NCBI RefSeq assembly: GCF_000682755.1
Contig: NZ_AWFF01000030.1
Coordinates: 28,603-92,602, forward strand
Reading direction: 5' to 3'
Length of the DNA stretch: 64,000 nucleotides
Source: Hyphomonas beringensis
GTDB taxonomy: Bacteria; Pseudomonadota; Alphaproteobacteria; Caulobacterales; Hyphomonadaceae
In this document: positions 7,775 through 17,423 of the stretch, in pieces
Position numbering within the stretch: position 1 is the stretch's first letter
Layout: every line of letters begins with the position of its first letter
Position numbers and translations under genes: made by a program
The notes under the pieces: model-generated
What the model was told of the DNA's origin: nothing
Databases searched by the model: none
What the model saw: only the letters and a program-made list of their open reading frames with translations

Positions 7775-8998
7775 CTATACCAGCATTTCCCGGGCCTTGG
7801 CGAGCGCTTCAATGAAAGCGTCCACTTCGGCCTCAGTGTTGTAGATTGCGAAACTTGCCCGCGCCGTGGCGCTGACGCCCAGATGCTCCATCAGTGGCTG
7901 GGCACAGTGGTGGCCCGCGCGGATGGCAACGCCATAGCGATCCAGAATTTGCGCCAGATCGTGTGGATGGGCCCCTTGCAGGCTAAATGTAAGTACAGCG
8001 CCTTTGTCTGGTGTCGTGCCGTGAACCGTCATGCCATTCACGCCGCGCAGCCCGTCATAGGCACGATTATAAAGCGCCACTTCATGCGCTTCGATTTCCG
8101 CATGATCAAACGCCTTGATCCATTTCAGCGCGACCCCCAGGCCGATAGCCTCCAGAATAGGCGGCGTGCCAGCTTCGAATTTATGCGGCGCAGTATTGTA
8201 TGTGACGCGATCACGGGTCACGACTTCGATCATCTCGCCGCCGCCCTGATAGGGGCGCGCGCGATCCAGCGCTTCGGCCGTGCCGTACAGCACGCCAATG
8301 CCGCTGGGGCCGTAGAGCTTGTGGCCGGTCATAACGTACCAGTCGACGCCCAGCGCCTGCACATCAACCGGAATGTGTACGGCGGCCTGGCTGCCATCTG
8401 CCAACACCTGAGCGTCAGCATCGTGGGCCAATTGGCAAATCTTCGCCATCTCAGTGACGGTGCCCAGTACGTTACTCATATGTGTGATGGCAACCATACG
8501 GGTCTTCGGCCCGATAGCCTCGGCCAGCTCTTCCATATTGAGCGAGCCGTCCTCGTGGAGGCCGACCCATTTCAGTACAGCGCCATGCCGTTCGCGCAGG
8601 AAATGCCACGGAACAATGTTCGAGTGGTGCTCCATAATGGAGAGCACAATCTCGTCCCCTGGACGGATCTCACCTGCCAGTGCTGACGCAACAAGATTTA
8701 TGCCTTCGGTCGAGCCTTTGGTGAAAACAATATTATCCGTAGACGCAGCATTCAGATACGCACGGCACGTTTCGCGGGCCGCCTCATACGCTTCAGTCGT
8801 TTCATTCGACAGCGTATGAATGCCCCGGTGGACATTGGCGTAGGCTGTACGGGACTGATTGGCGATTGCATCAATCACCGCATTTGGCTTCTGCGCACTC
8901 GCGGCATTATCCAGATAGACCAGCGGCTTGCCGTTCACCTCACGCGACAGGATCGGAAACTCTGCCCGAATGGCGTCTATGTCCAGCGCCCTACTCAT
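7775..8998 (-). CDS. sufS: Cysteine desulfurase SufS
   Basis: This 407-residue class V aminotransferase-fold enzyme binds PLP through K227 in TGHKLYGPSG. Its catalytic persulfide cysteine is C365 in RAGHHCAQP, the SufS-type (group II) active site. It mobilises sulfur from cysteine for the SufBCD scaffold. No sufE or sufU gene is visible in the window. The start codon overlaps the sufD stop by 4 nt (8995-8998), so the two are translationally coupled. Confidence 0.95.
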   Translation of the reverse strand: MSRALDIDAIRAEFPILSREVNGKPLVYLDNAASAQKPNAVIDAIANQSRTAYANVHRGIHTLSNETTEAYEAARETCRAYLNAASTDNIVFTKGSTEGINLVASALAGEIRPGDEIVLSIMEHHSNIVPWHFLRERHGAVLKWVGLHEDGSLNMEELAEAIGPKTRMVAITHMSNVLGTVTEMAKICQLAHDADAQVLADGSQAAVHIPVDVQALGVDWYVMTGHKLYGPSGIGVLYGTAEALDRARPYQGGGEMIEVVTRDRVTYNTAPHKFEAGTPPILEAIGLGVALKWIKAFDHAEIEAHEVALYNRAYDGLRGVNGMTVHGTTPDKGAVLTFSLQGAHPHDLAQILDRYGVAIRAGHHCAQPLMEHLGVSATARASFAIYNTEAEVDAFIEALAKAREMLV

Positions 8999-10221
8999 GA
9001 CTCGGCCAACCAGTTGCTGGCTTCATCACGCAAAATATCTTTCAGATCCCCCGCCGTTTCCACAGCTTCGGCGATGAAGGCTTCGGTCAACAGGGCCCGT
9101 GCGGCGCGTTCCGGAATGCCGCGCTGACGCATGTAAAACAGCTGGTTCGCATCCAGCGCGCCGCACGTATTACCGTGTGCGCATTCCACATCGTCGGCAT
9201 AAATCTCAAGCTCTGGCTTGGCAAACACAACCGCGCCTTCTTCCAGCAGCAAGGCTTTATGCTGCATGTCGGCATCGGTGTATTGCCCGGCTGTACGGGG
9301 CACATGGAATTTGCCCTGGAAGACACCCGTGCCGCCATCAAGCACAGCGCCCTTGGTCATCTGCCGCGTAATACAGGACGGCGCACCGTGGCGCACATGC
9401 GTCGTAATATCAGCATGCAGACCTTTTCCAACAAGGTACGCAGCATTCATGATTGCCTTGGCTCCGGCTTCCTTGTGGACAAGGCGCGTTTCCAACCGGG
9501 CCAGTTTTGCACCAAAAGCCAAACTGGTCTGCGTGTACTCAGACGCGCCTTCCAACTGAACAAGCGCAGTCGCCGCCATTGTCTCCTGGTCTGCGCCGCG
9601 TTGATAAACCGTCCGGTTTAGCTTCGCATCGCCCTGGAGACTATATTCGAACACGGAAGACAGGAACCCAGCGCCCCCGAGATAGCTTTCCGAAACAGAA
9701 AGTTCAGCGCCGGGCCGCACAACGATTGTCACGCGGGCAAAGCTCGCTTCACCTTCGCCGCCGAACGCAAAGTGAAGGCGTGGCAGATCAGCTGCCGTCA
9801 CTTCAATCATCAGCGTTCCTGGACGCGTCTTGGAGCCTGCAAGTGCTGCAGCGAGCGCGCCGAGCGGCACATCCTCAGCAGAGCCAAGCGCTTGTGGCTC
9901 AGGCTTTACAAACAGGTGGATGCCTTCCGGCAGATCCTTGGGATATTCAAACCCATCCGGCGAAAAACGGAAGCATAATGCGTCATCAGATGCCAGCGGG
10001 TCAGAGGCGCTCTGGCTAGCTGGACGATCAAGCGCGCTCAGCGCGGCTTTGAAATCCGTCCACTTCCACGCTTCCATACGCCGCGTGGGCAGGCCGGTTT
10101 GCGCAAACGCTTCGAACAGCCGCTCGCGCCGCGGATCTTCCGGCTGCATGCCATACCGGGCAATCAGCTCAAGCTCTGCGGTATTCGGGTTGGAGATGAG
10201 GTCGCGAAGAGCTGTGGTCAC
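8995..10221 (-). CDS. sufD: Fe-S scaffold component SufD
   Basis: The 408-residue protein is a SufB/SufD-fold beta-helix. The C-terminal region carries the family hallmarks: the stretch VECAHGNTCGALD and the FYMRQRGIPERAARALLTEAFIAE tail. With SufB and SufC it forms the cluster-building scaffold. It overlaps sufC by 4 nt upstream and sufS by 4 nt downstream, which indicates coupled translation. Confidence 0.93.
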   Translation of the reverse strand: MTTALRDLISNPNTAELELIARYGMQPEDPRRERLFEAFAQTGLPTRRMEAWKWTDFKAALSALDRPASQSASDPLASDDALCFRFSPDGFEYPKDLPEGIHLFVKPEPQALGSAEDVPLGALAAALAGSKTRPGTLMIEVTAADLPRLHFAFGGEGEASFARVTIVVRPGAELSVSESYLGGAGFLSSVFEYSLQGDAKLNRTVYQRGADQETMAATALVQLEGASEYTQTSLAFGAKLARLETRLVHKEAGAKAIMNAAYLVGKGLHADITTHVRHGAPSCITRQMTKGAVLDGGTGVFQGKFHVPRTAGQYTDADMQHKALLLEEGAVVFAKPELEIYADDVECAHGNTCGALDANQLFYMRQRGIPERAARALLTEAFIAEAVETAGDLKDILRDEASNWLAES

Positions 10222-10979
10222 GCCACTTCTCCCAGAACTCCATCATAACCTTCTTTTTCCAGACGATGCGCCAATTCAGGTCCGCCGGTCGCGATGATGC
10301 GGCCCTTGGCCAGCACATGCACCTTGTCAGGCTGGATATGATCCAAAAGGCGCTGATAGTGCGTGATCACCAGCATGCCGCGATCGGGTGAGCGCATGGC
10401 GTTCACCCCATCAGAGACAGTCTTCAAAGCGTCGATATCAAGGCCAGAATCCGTCTCGTCGAGGATCAGGAATTTCGGCTCCAGCATCATCATCTGATAG
10501 ATTTCGAGCCGCTTCTTCTCGCCGCCGGAAAAGCCGACATTCAGCGGACGCTTCAGCATGTCGGCGTCCAGTTTCAGCTTCTGGCCAAGTTCGCGGGATT
10601 TCTTGATGAAATCAGGCGCAGAAATCTCGTCTTCACCGCGCGCCTTGCGCTGCGAGTTCATCGCCGCACGTACAAAGGTCATCACCGGCACGCCAGGAAT
10701 CTCGACAGGATACTGGAAGGACAGGAACAGGCCCTTCGCGGCACGCTCTTCCGGATCCATGCCCAGAATGTCTTCGCCGTTCAGAGTCGCAGAGCCGCCC
10801 GTGACCTCATAGCCATCACGGCCCGTCAGGACATAGGACAGGGTCGATTTACCGGCGCCGTTAGGCCCCATGATGGCATGGACTTCCCCAGCAGGCACTT
10901 CCAGGTCGAGACCATTGATAATGGTTTTGGCCTCGTCTTCTTCGCCGACAGTCGCGGTCAGATTCTCAATCTTCAACAT
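10218..10979 (-). CDS. sufC: Fe-S assembly ATPase SufC
   Basis: This ABC-type ATPase has Walker A GPNGAGKST, signature FSGGEKKR, Walker B and switch ILDETDSGLD, and the H-loop ITHYQR. SufC drives conformational change in the SufB-SufD heterodimer. I place the start at MLKIENL (253 residues), the usual family N-terminus; an in-frame ATG at 11000 would add seven residues, and neither has a convincing ribosome-binding site. It is separated from sufB by an extra NTF2-like gene. Confidence 0.93.
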   Translation of the reverse strand: MLKIENLTATVGEEDEAKTIINGLDLEVPAGEVHAIMGPNGAGKSTLSYVLTGRDGYEVTGGSATLNGEDILGMDPEERAAKGLFLSFQYPVEIPGVPVMTFVRAAMNSQRKARGEDEISAPDFIKKSRELGQKLKLDADMLKRPLNVGFSGGEKKRLEIYQMMMLEPKFLILDETDSGLDIDALKTVSDGVNAMRSPDRGMLVITHYQRLLDHIQPDKVHVLAKGRIIATGGPELAHRLEKEGYDGVLGEVA

Positions 10980-11063
10980 GGTGCGCATGTAAGCGGGCAT
11001 GAGGCCCGGGAAAAGCCCCTGATGCAGGAAAAGGTTGGTTTAGGTGAATGCTGTAGGCCGGGT

Positions 11064-11459
11064 TCAGGCGTCACGCTGGGCCAACATGTCGGCTTCGCGC
11101 ACTGAGAGGGTTTCCGTCCACAGGGTCAAACGGGTGCACAGCCCGGCCTCATTCAGTTCCGCCTTCAAGATGCCGTCAGCTCTCCATGGCTCGTCCAGGG
11201 CAATGATTGTACCGCCTTGAGACCAGTGCGCCCAGCCATCTCCAATCCGCTTGATCTCGAAAACACCGCGCTCCAGTCGGCTCCACGATGCCTCATATTC
11301 GCGACAAATCGCATCTCGTCCCTCAAGAGCGCGGTCAAACGGGGTTTTCAGAAAGTGCGCGGAAACGGAGAACACTTTTGCCAGCTGATCCGCATTCCTG
11401 GCCTCAACAGCCCGAGAATAGGCGTCTAACCATGTCTGGAAAGCGTCTGGATCAACCAA
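11064..11459 (-). CDS. NTF2-like (SnoaL-type) protein inside the suf operon
   Basis: The 131-residue protein ([20 protein letters not shown]...) has the pattern of an NTF2-like alpha+beta cone: an N-terminal helix pair ending in a DADxLAxVFS-like segment, then GRDAI and beta strands with W residues ([16 protein letters not shown]). No catalytic residues can be named. It starts 8 nt inside the end of sufB and precedes sufC, so it is in the operon and probably coupled to sufB. Its function in Fe-S assembly is unknown; I do not know it as a standard suf component. Confidence 0.7.
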   Translation of the reverse strand: MVDPDAFQTWLDAYSRAVEARNADQLAKVFSVSAHFLKTPFDRALEGRDAICREYEASWSRLERGVFEIKRIGDGWAHWSQGGTIIALDEPWRADGILKAELNEAGLCTRLTLWTETLSVREADMLAQRDA

Positions 11460-13014
11460 CGCTACCCTCCAGACTGACCTTCAGAAGGCTCTGGGCTTCC
11501 ACGGCGAACTCCATGGGCAGCTCCTGCAGAACCTCACGCACAAAGCCGTTAACAAGCAAGGCAACCGCCTCTTCCTCTGCAATGCCGCGCTGGCGCACAT
11601 AGAAAAGCTGATCATCTGACAGCTTGGTTGTCGTCGCCTCATGCTCCAACTGGGCATCGGCCCGGCGGTTTTCGACATAGGGCACCGTATGCGCGCCGCA
11701 GCGGTCACCAATCAGCAGGCTGTCGCACTGGGTGAAGTTCCGGGCCTTGTCGGCCTTTTTGTTCACCGAGACGAGGCCGCGATAGGTATTGTTGGATTTG
11801 CCAGCCGAAATGCCCTTGGAGATGATCCGGCTGCGCGTGCGCTTGCCAAGGTGGATCATCTTGGTGCCTGTATCAGCCTGCTGGCGGCCATTGGTGACGG
11901 CGATGGAGTAGAACTCACCCACGCTGTCATCGCCGCGCAAAATGCAGGACGGATACTTCCAGGTCACGGCTGAGCCAGTCTCGACTTGTGTCCAGCTGAT
12001 CTTGGAACGGTCCCCGCGGCAGTCGCCGCGCTTCGTCACGAAATTGTAGATTCCGCCCTTGCCGTCTTCATCGCCTGGCCACCAGTTCTGGACCGTGGAG
12101 TATTTGATCTCGGCATCTTCCAGCGCAACCAGCTCCACCACAGCGGCATGCAGCTGGTTCTCGTCACGCATCGGCGCCGTGCAGCCTTCAAGATAAGAGA
12201 CATAGGCCCCCTCGTCGCACACGATGAGCGTCCGCTCGAACTGGCCGGTATTCTCGGCGTTCATGCGGAAATAGGTCGATAGCTCCATCGGGCAGCGCAC
12301 GCCTTTGGGCACATAGACAAACGTTCCGTCAGAGAAGACGGCGCTGTTCAGCGTCGCGAAGAAATTGTCGGATTGCGGCACCACCGTGCCCAGATACTTC
12401 TTCACCAGATCCGGATACTCATGCACGGCTTCGGAAATCGACATGAAGATCACGCCAGCCTTTTCCAGCTCCTTCCGGAACGTGGTCGCGACCGATACGG
12501 AATCGAACACGGCATCGACGGCTACACGCGGCGTCTCCCGGGCCGTCGCGGCAGTTTCCGCTGCGCCCTCGACGCCCAGCAGAACCTCGGCCTCGCGAAG
12601 CGGGATGCCCAGCTTCTCATAGGTTTCGAGGATTTCCTTCGGTACGTCATCGATCGACTCATACTTCGCGCCCGTTTTCGGGGCCGCGTAGTAGTAATAA
12701 TCCTGATAATTGATCTCTGGATAGCTCACCATCGCCCAGGTCGGCTCTTCCATGGTCAGCCAGCGCTTGTACGCAGCCAGGCGCCATTCGAGCAGCCATT
12801 CGGGCTCATTCTTCTTCGCGGAAATGAAACGGATCGTGTCCTCTGACAGGCCCTTGGGCGCCATGTCCATTTCGATGTCGGTGGAAAAGCCCGCCGAATA
12901 GTTTTCAGACTGCAGGCGCTTTGCCGCCTCGACAGTGCCCGCGTCGATGCTGTCCTTCACCTTTACATCGGTGCAGTCGTCTTCATGTTCGTCGATGCCG
13001 CCGCAGCAATCCAT
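11452..13014 (-). CDS. sufB: Fe-S scaffold protein SufB
   Basis: The 520-residue protein contains the SufB signatures [33 protein letters not shown], the [19 protein letters not shown] stretch and the C-terminal [15 protein letters not shown]. It is somewhat longer than typical SufB (about 470-495). The extra length comes from a Cys-rich N-terminus ([14 protein letters not shown]) and an Ala/Thr-rich insert at about 160-172. SufB carries the nascent cluster on the SufBCD complex. It follows the IscS-type gene by 51 nt and is overlapped by the NTF2-like gene. Confidence 0.95.
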   Translation of the reverse strand: MDCCGGIDEHEDDCTDVKVKDSIDAGTVEAAKRLQSENYSAGFSTDIEMDMAPKGLSEDTIRFISAKKNEPEWLLEWRLAAYKRWLTMEEPTWAMVSYPEINYQDYYYYAAPKTGAKYESIDDVPKEILETYEKLGIPLREAEVLLGVEGAAETAATARETPRVAVDAVFDSVSVATTFRKELEKAGVIFMSISEAVHEYPDLVKKYLGTVVPQSDNFFATLNSAVFSDGTFVYVPKGVRCPMELSTYFRMNAENTGQFERTLIVCDEGAYVSYLEGCTAPMRDENQLHAAVVELVALEDAEIKYSTVQNWWPGDEDGKGGIYNFVTKRGDCRGDRSKISWTQVETGSAVTWKYPSCILRGDDSVGEFYSIAVTNGRQQADTGTKMIHLGKRTRSRIISKGISAGKSNNTYRGLVSVNKKADKARNFTQCDSLLIGDRCGAHTVPYVENRRADAQLEHEATTTKLSDDQLFYVRQRGIAEEEAVALLVNGFVREVLQELPMEFAVEAQSLLKVSLEGSVG

Positions 13015-13065
13015 ACCAAGTCTTTCTTCTCAATCAGGTCTGGGAGCAATATCCCGGCAACCAGG

Positions 13066-14211
13066 TCAGGCTTTTTCCTTCAGCACTGTGCGTTTGGCCG
13101 CCTGTAACCACGCATCTGCCACGCCTTTAAAGTCTTCCGGCGTGCTATTCCATCCAAAGCTGGTGCGGATTGCAGATTCCGCAAGGGCATCAGATGCGCC
13201 CATGGCCAGCAATACGAGCGAGCGCTTCACCTTTCCAGACGAACATGCAGACCCGGCTGAAATACAGACGCCAGCCAGATCCATGGCCATCACCTGCGTT
13301 TCGGCCGCAAAGCCAGGCAAGGCGAAATTGGATGTACCAGCCAGACGGTCTGCGCCCTTGCCCATGACTGTCACGCCTGCCACTTCTTCCAGTCGGCGCT
13401 CCATCTCGTCACGATGTGTCGATAGTTTAGCATATTTTGGCATGTCGCGCAGGGCCGCTTCGATTGCGGCATGAAATCCGGCAAACGCCGCTACGTTTTC
13501 CGTGCCTGAGCGCAGGCCGCGCTCCTGACCGCCGCCCTGCTGAACCGCCTTCAATGGCGCGCCTGCCCGGTGCCACAAGGCGCCCGCGCCCTGCGGCCCG
13601 CCAATCTTGTGCGCGGACAGGCTGAGATAATCGACGCCCAGCATGGCCACATTGACCGGGATCTTGCCGAGCCCCTGAACTGCATCACAGACGGTCAGCC
13701 CTTCGGCCTCGCGCACCAGGGCCGCCGCCTCAGCCACTGGCTGGATCACGCCTGTCTCATTATTCGCCAGCATCAGGCACAGGACCGGAACGCCCTTGGC
13801 GTCATGGTCCCAATCCGACAGGCGCGCGGTGAGATCCTCAAGATCAATAATGCCTTCCGGCGTGACATAGGCTGTTTCGACACGTGCGCCTGAGAAAGCC
13901 GCCGCCTTCGCAATCGCCTCATGTTCAATCGCCGAGACCAAAAAGGTACATTTGCCTTCCAATGCCGCCACGATTCCGTGAATGGCCAGATTGTCAGCCT
14001 CCGTGCCGCCACTGGTCAGCACCACGTCTTCCGCGCGGCTACCAATGGCCCCGCCAATGGCCGCACGTGCTTTTTCCAATACAGCGCGCGCTGCCCGTCC
14101 GGCCGTGTGGACCGATGACGGGTTGGTCGCTCCCATGTCCCAAACAGCCTGCATGGCATCACGGGCTTCGGGCCTCAGAGGAGAGGTTGCATTGTGGTCT
14201 GCATAGATCAT
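13066..14211 (-). CDS. IscS/NifS-type cysteine desulfurase
   Basis: This 381-residue PLP enzyme begins MIYADHNATSPLRPEA. The PLP lysine is K202 in SAHKIGGPQGAGAL and the catalytic cysteine is C323 in ISAGSACSSG, the group I (IscS/NifS) mobile loop. It is the first gene of the suf operon, so the operon encodes two desulfurases: this one and SufS. In alphaproteobacteria this arrangement is common and the gene may supply sulfur for other pathways such as tRNA thiolation. An Rrf2/IscR gene often sits upstream; none is found here. Confidence 0.92.
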   Translation of the reverse strand: MIYADHNATSPLRPEARDAMQAVWDMGATNPSSVHTAGRAARAVLEKARAAIGGAIGSRAEDVVLTSGGTEADNLAIHGIVAALEGKCTFLVSAIEHEAIAKAAAFSGARVETAYVTPEGIIDLEDLTARLSDWDHDAKGVPVLCLMLANNETGVIQPVAEAAALVREAEGLTVCDAVQGLGKIPVNVAMLGVDYLSLSAHKIGGPQGAGALWHRAGAPLKAVQQGGGQERGLRSGTENVAAFAGFHAAIEAALRDMPKYAKLSTHRDEMERRLEEVAGVTVMGKGADRLAGTSNFALPGFAAETQVMAMDLAGVCISAGSACSSGKVKRSLVLLAMGASDALAESAIRTSFGWNSTPEDFKGVADAWLQAAKRTVLKEKA

Positions 14212-14256
14212 GTAATGAATATACGTACTTCCGGCGTTTTTTGCAGGTGCAGAAAA

Positions 14257-14278
14257 ATTTGCTTTTCATACAGCAAAT
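14257..14278. promoter_or_regulatory. Inverted repeat in the suf operon promoter region
   Basis: ATTTGCT (14257-14263) and AGCAAAT (14272-14278) form a perfect 7-bp inverted repeat with an 8-nt spacer, in the 109-bp divergent region between the desulfurase gene and the alpha/beta hydrolase gene. It lies 46-67 nt upstream of the desulfurase start, where an iron- or redox-responsive repressor could act. The regulator is not identifiable from this site. Confidence 0.4.
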
Positions 14279-14320
14279 GGCTTATGACCGCGCCCTTCCC
14301 CCGTGACCAGCGAGTATAAC

Positions 14321-14998
14321 ATGGCAGAACTCATAATTCCTGGCCCACAGGGCCGCATTGAAGCACGCTACACTGAGCCGCCTTATGAAGGCGCGCCCAT
14401 TGCTCTGATCCTGCATCCTCACCCGAAAGCAGGCGGTACCATGCAGGATCCGATCACGATCATGCTGTATCAGATGTTCGAGAGACACGGCTTCGGCGTC
14501 CTGCGGTACAATTCTCGCGGCGTCGGCCGCAGCCAGGGCCAATACGACCAGGGCGTAGGTGAGCTGGAAGATGCCGCCTATGTGCTCGATTATGTCGAGA
14601 ACCTGTCTGAAAGCCCCCGCTTTGTTTGGTGCGCCGGGTACAGCTTCGGAGCCTGGATCACGCTTCAGCTGCTGATGCGTCGCCCCGAGATCGACGGCTT
14701 CCTGGCAGTCTCCCCGCCGGCCAACCATTATGACCTGTCCTTCCTGGCACCCTGTCCGGCCTCAGGCCTGATCGTCTCTGGCGACTCCGACTCGATCTCC
14801 TCACCTGAAGATGTTGAGCGCGCGCTGACCAAGGTTCGCGTTCAGAAGGGTGAACAGATTGACCGCGCCCGCATCAAAGGGGCCAACCACTTCTATCAGG
14901 ACAAACGCGAAGAGCTGATCGGCCTTTGCGAGGAATACCTTCTGCAGCGTCTGGCAGATGCCGAAGAAAAGCTGCGGCTGGAAGCTGAAAAAGACTAA
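14321..14998 (+). CDS. Alpha/beta hydrolase
   Basis: The 225-residue protein has an alpha/beta hydrolase fold: HPHPKAGGTM after the first strand, RGVGRSQG, the nucleophile elbow GYSFGAW (Ser in GxSxG), and the late acid/His region ending GANHFYQ. It belongs to the short cytoplasmic KANL3/Tex30-like group found beside suf genes in alphaproteobacteria. The start at 14321 (MAELIIPGPQG) is preferred over a GTG 18 nt upstream. The substrate is unknown. Its last bases overlap the convergent anmK gene by 4 nt. Confidence 0.85.
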   Translation: MAELIIPGPQGRIEARYTEPPYEGAPIALILHPHPKAGGTMQDPITIMLYQMFERHGFGVLRYNSRGVGRSQGQYDQGVGELEDAAYVLDYVENLSESPRFVWCAGYSFGAWITLQLLMRRPEIDGFLAVSPPANHYDLSFLAPCPASGLIVSGDSDSISSPEDVERALTKVRVQKGEQIDRARIKGANHFYQDKREELIGLCEEYLLQRLADAEEKLRLEAEKD

Positions 14999-16122
14999 TC
15001 CAGCAATATGCCGCCTGTCAGCGGAGCCGGAACGCCCGTCGTATCCGGCCAGCTGATGGGCAGGCCCTTTGCGGTTCGCGCTGCCAGATAGGCAAACGCC
15101 TCCGCCTCAATCGAATCCCCGCGCCAGCCAACCTCTTCTGCCGTCAGGACGGGACACGCCATTGCTGCGCGCAGGAAAGCCATAAGTGTCGGATTATGCC
15201 GCCCTCCGCCACAGGCGATTACGCGCCGGGGGTATTCGGCCAGTTGCGAGAGACCCGCTGCAACAGCCCGCGCAGAGAATGCTGTCAGCGTCGCTGCACC
15301 ATCCTCCAGAGACAGGCCACGCACCATTTCAGCGCTGAAATCATAACGGTCCAGAGATTTCGGAGGTGGCTGGCGGAACCAGTCACGTTCAAGCAAGCCG
15401 GCAAGCAAGCCCTCATCAACCTGCCCCGCCGCAGCAAGCCTGCCATCGACATCATGCGTGCCCTGCCTGTGAGCCTCCACCCACTCATCAACTGGGCCGT
15501 TGGCTGGTCCGGTATCGAAGGCAACCAGCGTTCCGTCTGAAGTGCGCACCGTGATGTTGGCAACGCCCCCCAGATTCAGCACGCAGGACGTTTCATCCCC
15601 GAGCCGGCGCAACAGCGCAGCATGGTAGGCTGGCGCTAAGGGCGCACCTTGCCCGCCTTGGGAAACGTCATGCGTCCTGAAATCATAAGCGAGCGGCACC
15701 CCTAGAGCGCGGTGCATCGCGGGCCCATCAATCAGCTGAAGCGTCTCACCCTTCTGGCTATCTTTAGGTGCCCTGTGCAAAACCGTCTGACCGTGCACGC
15801 CAGCAAGGGCAGGCCGAGGTCCGTCCCATGCGTCGAGCAGCGCCTGCCAGGTCTCCTGGTGGGTTGAGGTGATGACAGTGCGAGCCTGCGCAAAAAGGGC
15901 CGCGGGTGGCTCGCCTGTCCAGTTCCAGGCGCGGGCGGCCTCTGTTGCCTGCTGCAGAATAAGGCGCTCTTCCGGCAGATATTTACGCTCGGCCGTCGCG
16001 CCAAAATCCAGCACATTCTCGCCATCCGTCAGGATCAAGGCGGCATCAACGGCATCCAGGGAAGTGCCGGACATAAAGCCTGCGACCCATTGGTATTCAG
16101 ATTTTTCACTCACAGAGTTCAA
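14995..16122 (-). CDS. anmK: Anhydro-N-acetylmuramic acid kinase
   Basis: The protein carries [14 protein letters not shown] (ATP-binding start of the fold), the [11 protein letters not shown] segment and the C-terminal [14 protein letters not shown]. The enzyme phosphorylates and opens 1,6-anhydroMurNAc during murein recycling. I place the start at TTG 16122 (375 residues) because GAGGTGATC, a near-perfect match to the 16S anti-Shine-Dalgarno, ends directly before it. An ATG at 16158 and a GTG at 16113 are in frame but have poorer spacing. The gene is divergent from tyrS with about 50 bp between starts. Confidence 0.92.
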   Translation of the reverse strand: MNSVSEKSEYQWVAGFMSGTSLDAVDAALILTDGENVLDFGATAERKYLPEERLILQQATEAARAWNWTGEPPAALFAQARTVITSTHQETWQALLDAWDGPRPALAGVHGQTVLHRAPKDSQKGETLQLIDGPAMHRALGVPLAYDFRTHDVSQGGQGAPLAPAYHAALLRRLGDETSCVLNLGGVANITVRTSDGTLVAFDTGPANGPVDEWVEAHRQGTHDVDGRLAAAGQVDEGLLAGLLERDWFRQPPPKSLDRYDFSAEMVRGLSLEDGAATLTAFSARAVAAGLSQLAEYPRRVIACGGGRHNPTLMAFLRAAMACPVLTAEEVGWRGDSIEAEAFAYLAARTAKGLPISWPDTTGVPAPLTGGILLD

Positions 16123-16172
16123 GATCACCTCTTTCCATGGTACGCGCGGCTTCCTCACGGAGACACGAGAAA

Positions 16173-17423
16173 ATGAGCGAATACAAGTCGGAATTCCTGA
16201 AGACCCTCTCAGACCGGGGTTACATCAAGCAAGTCACGCATCCAAAGGAACTGGATACGTATTGCGACCAAGGGACTCCGATTGGTTATATCGGCTTCGA
16301 CGCGACGGCGGATAGCCTTCACGTCGGCTCCCTGTTGCAGATCATGATGCTGCGCCGCCTTCAGAAGGCTGGGGGCAAGCCGATCGTCCTGATGGGCGGC
16401 GGCACCACGAAAGTGGGCGACCCGACCGACAAGGAAAAGTCTCGCCCGCTGCTGACCAATGAGCAGATCGAAGCGAACATAGCCGGTATCAAGAAGGCAT
16501 TCGAACCGTTCCTGAAGTTCGGCGACGGCCCGACGGATGCCATCATGGTCAATAATGACGACTGGCTGAGCAAGGTCGGCTATATCGACATGCTGCGCGA
16601 AGTGGGCGTGCACTTCACCATCAACACAATGGTGAAACAGGATACGGTTGCCCGCCGCCTCACCAATGAGCAGCCCTACACCTTCCTCGAATTCAACTAC
16701 CTGTTGATGCAGTCCTATGACTACCTTGAACTGTTCCGTCGGCAGAATTGCCGCCTGCAGTTTGGCGGGTCTGACCAATGGGGCAACATCGTTGGCGGTG
16801 TTGACCTGGTCCACAAGGCCGATGGCGGCGAAGTGTACGGTCTCACGGCGCACCTCATCACGACGGCATCTGGCGGAAAGATGGGCAAGACAGCGGATGG
16901 CGCTGTCTGGCTGAATGCTGACCGCAAGAGCCCGTATGAGTACTGGCAGTTCTGGCGCAATACCGAAGACGCGGACGTAGGCCGCTTCTTGCGCCTGTTC
17001 ACCGAGCTGCCCCTCGACGAGATCGCCCGCCTCGAATCTCTCGAAGGCGCAGAGATCAATCAGGCGAAGGTTACGCTGGCCAATGAGGCAACCACGCTGC
17101 TGCATGGCGAGGCCGCCGCGAAGGAAGCTGAAGCAGCGGCCTCAGCGGTTTTCGCGCAAGGAGGCTCGGCTGAAGCACTGCCAACCGTCGAAGTCACCAA
17201 AGAAGAGATTGTAGGCGGCATGCTGGTCGCAGCAGCCTTCATGGCCGCCGGCCTGACCGAGTCCAATGGCGAGGCCCGCAGACTGATCAAGCAAGGCGCC
17301 GCCAAGGTGAATGATGTTCAGGTCAAAGACCAGAATGCCGCTTTGTCAGCAGATGATATCGTCGACGGTACGATTAAGCTATCGGCCGGCAAGAAGCGTC
17401 ACGCCCTGGTGAAAGCAGTCTAG
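16173..17423 (+). CDS. tyrS: Tyrosyl-tRNA synthetase
   Basis: The 416-residue class I aminoacyl-tRNA synthetase has the HIGH-equivalent HVGS motif, the TyrS substrate loop [17 protein letters not shown], the KMSKS-equivalent KMGKT, and a C-terminal S4 RNA-binding domain ([18 protein letters not shown]). It charges tRNA-Tyr. The start at 16173 is chosen because GGAGA lies at 16159-16163 and the protein then begins [12 protein letters not shown]. Its stop codon shares the sequence CTAG with the stop of the convergent AsmA-like gene. Confidence 0.97.
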   Translation: MSEYKSEFLKTLSDRGYIKQVTHPKELDTYCDQGTPIGYIGFDATADSLHVGSLLQIMMLRRLQKAGGKPIVLMGGGTTKVGDPTDKEKSRPLLTNEQIEANIAGIKKAFEPFLKFGDGPTDAIMVNNDDWLSKVGYIDMLREVGVHFTINTMVKQDTVARRLTNEQPYTFLEFNYLLMQSYDYLELFRRQNCRLQFGGSDQWGNIVGGVDLVHKADGGEVYGLTAHLITTASGGKMGKTADGAVWLNADRKSPYEYWQFWRNTEDADVGRFLRLFTELPLDEIARLESLEGAEINQAKVTLANEATTLLHGEAAAKEAEAAASAVFAQGGSAEALPTVEVTKEEIVGGMLVAAAFMAAGLTESNGEARRLIKQGAAKVNDVQVKDQNAALSADDIVDGTIKLSAGKKRHALVKAV

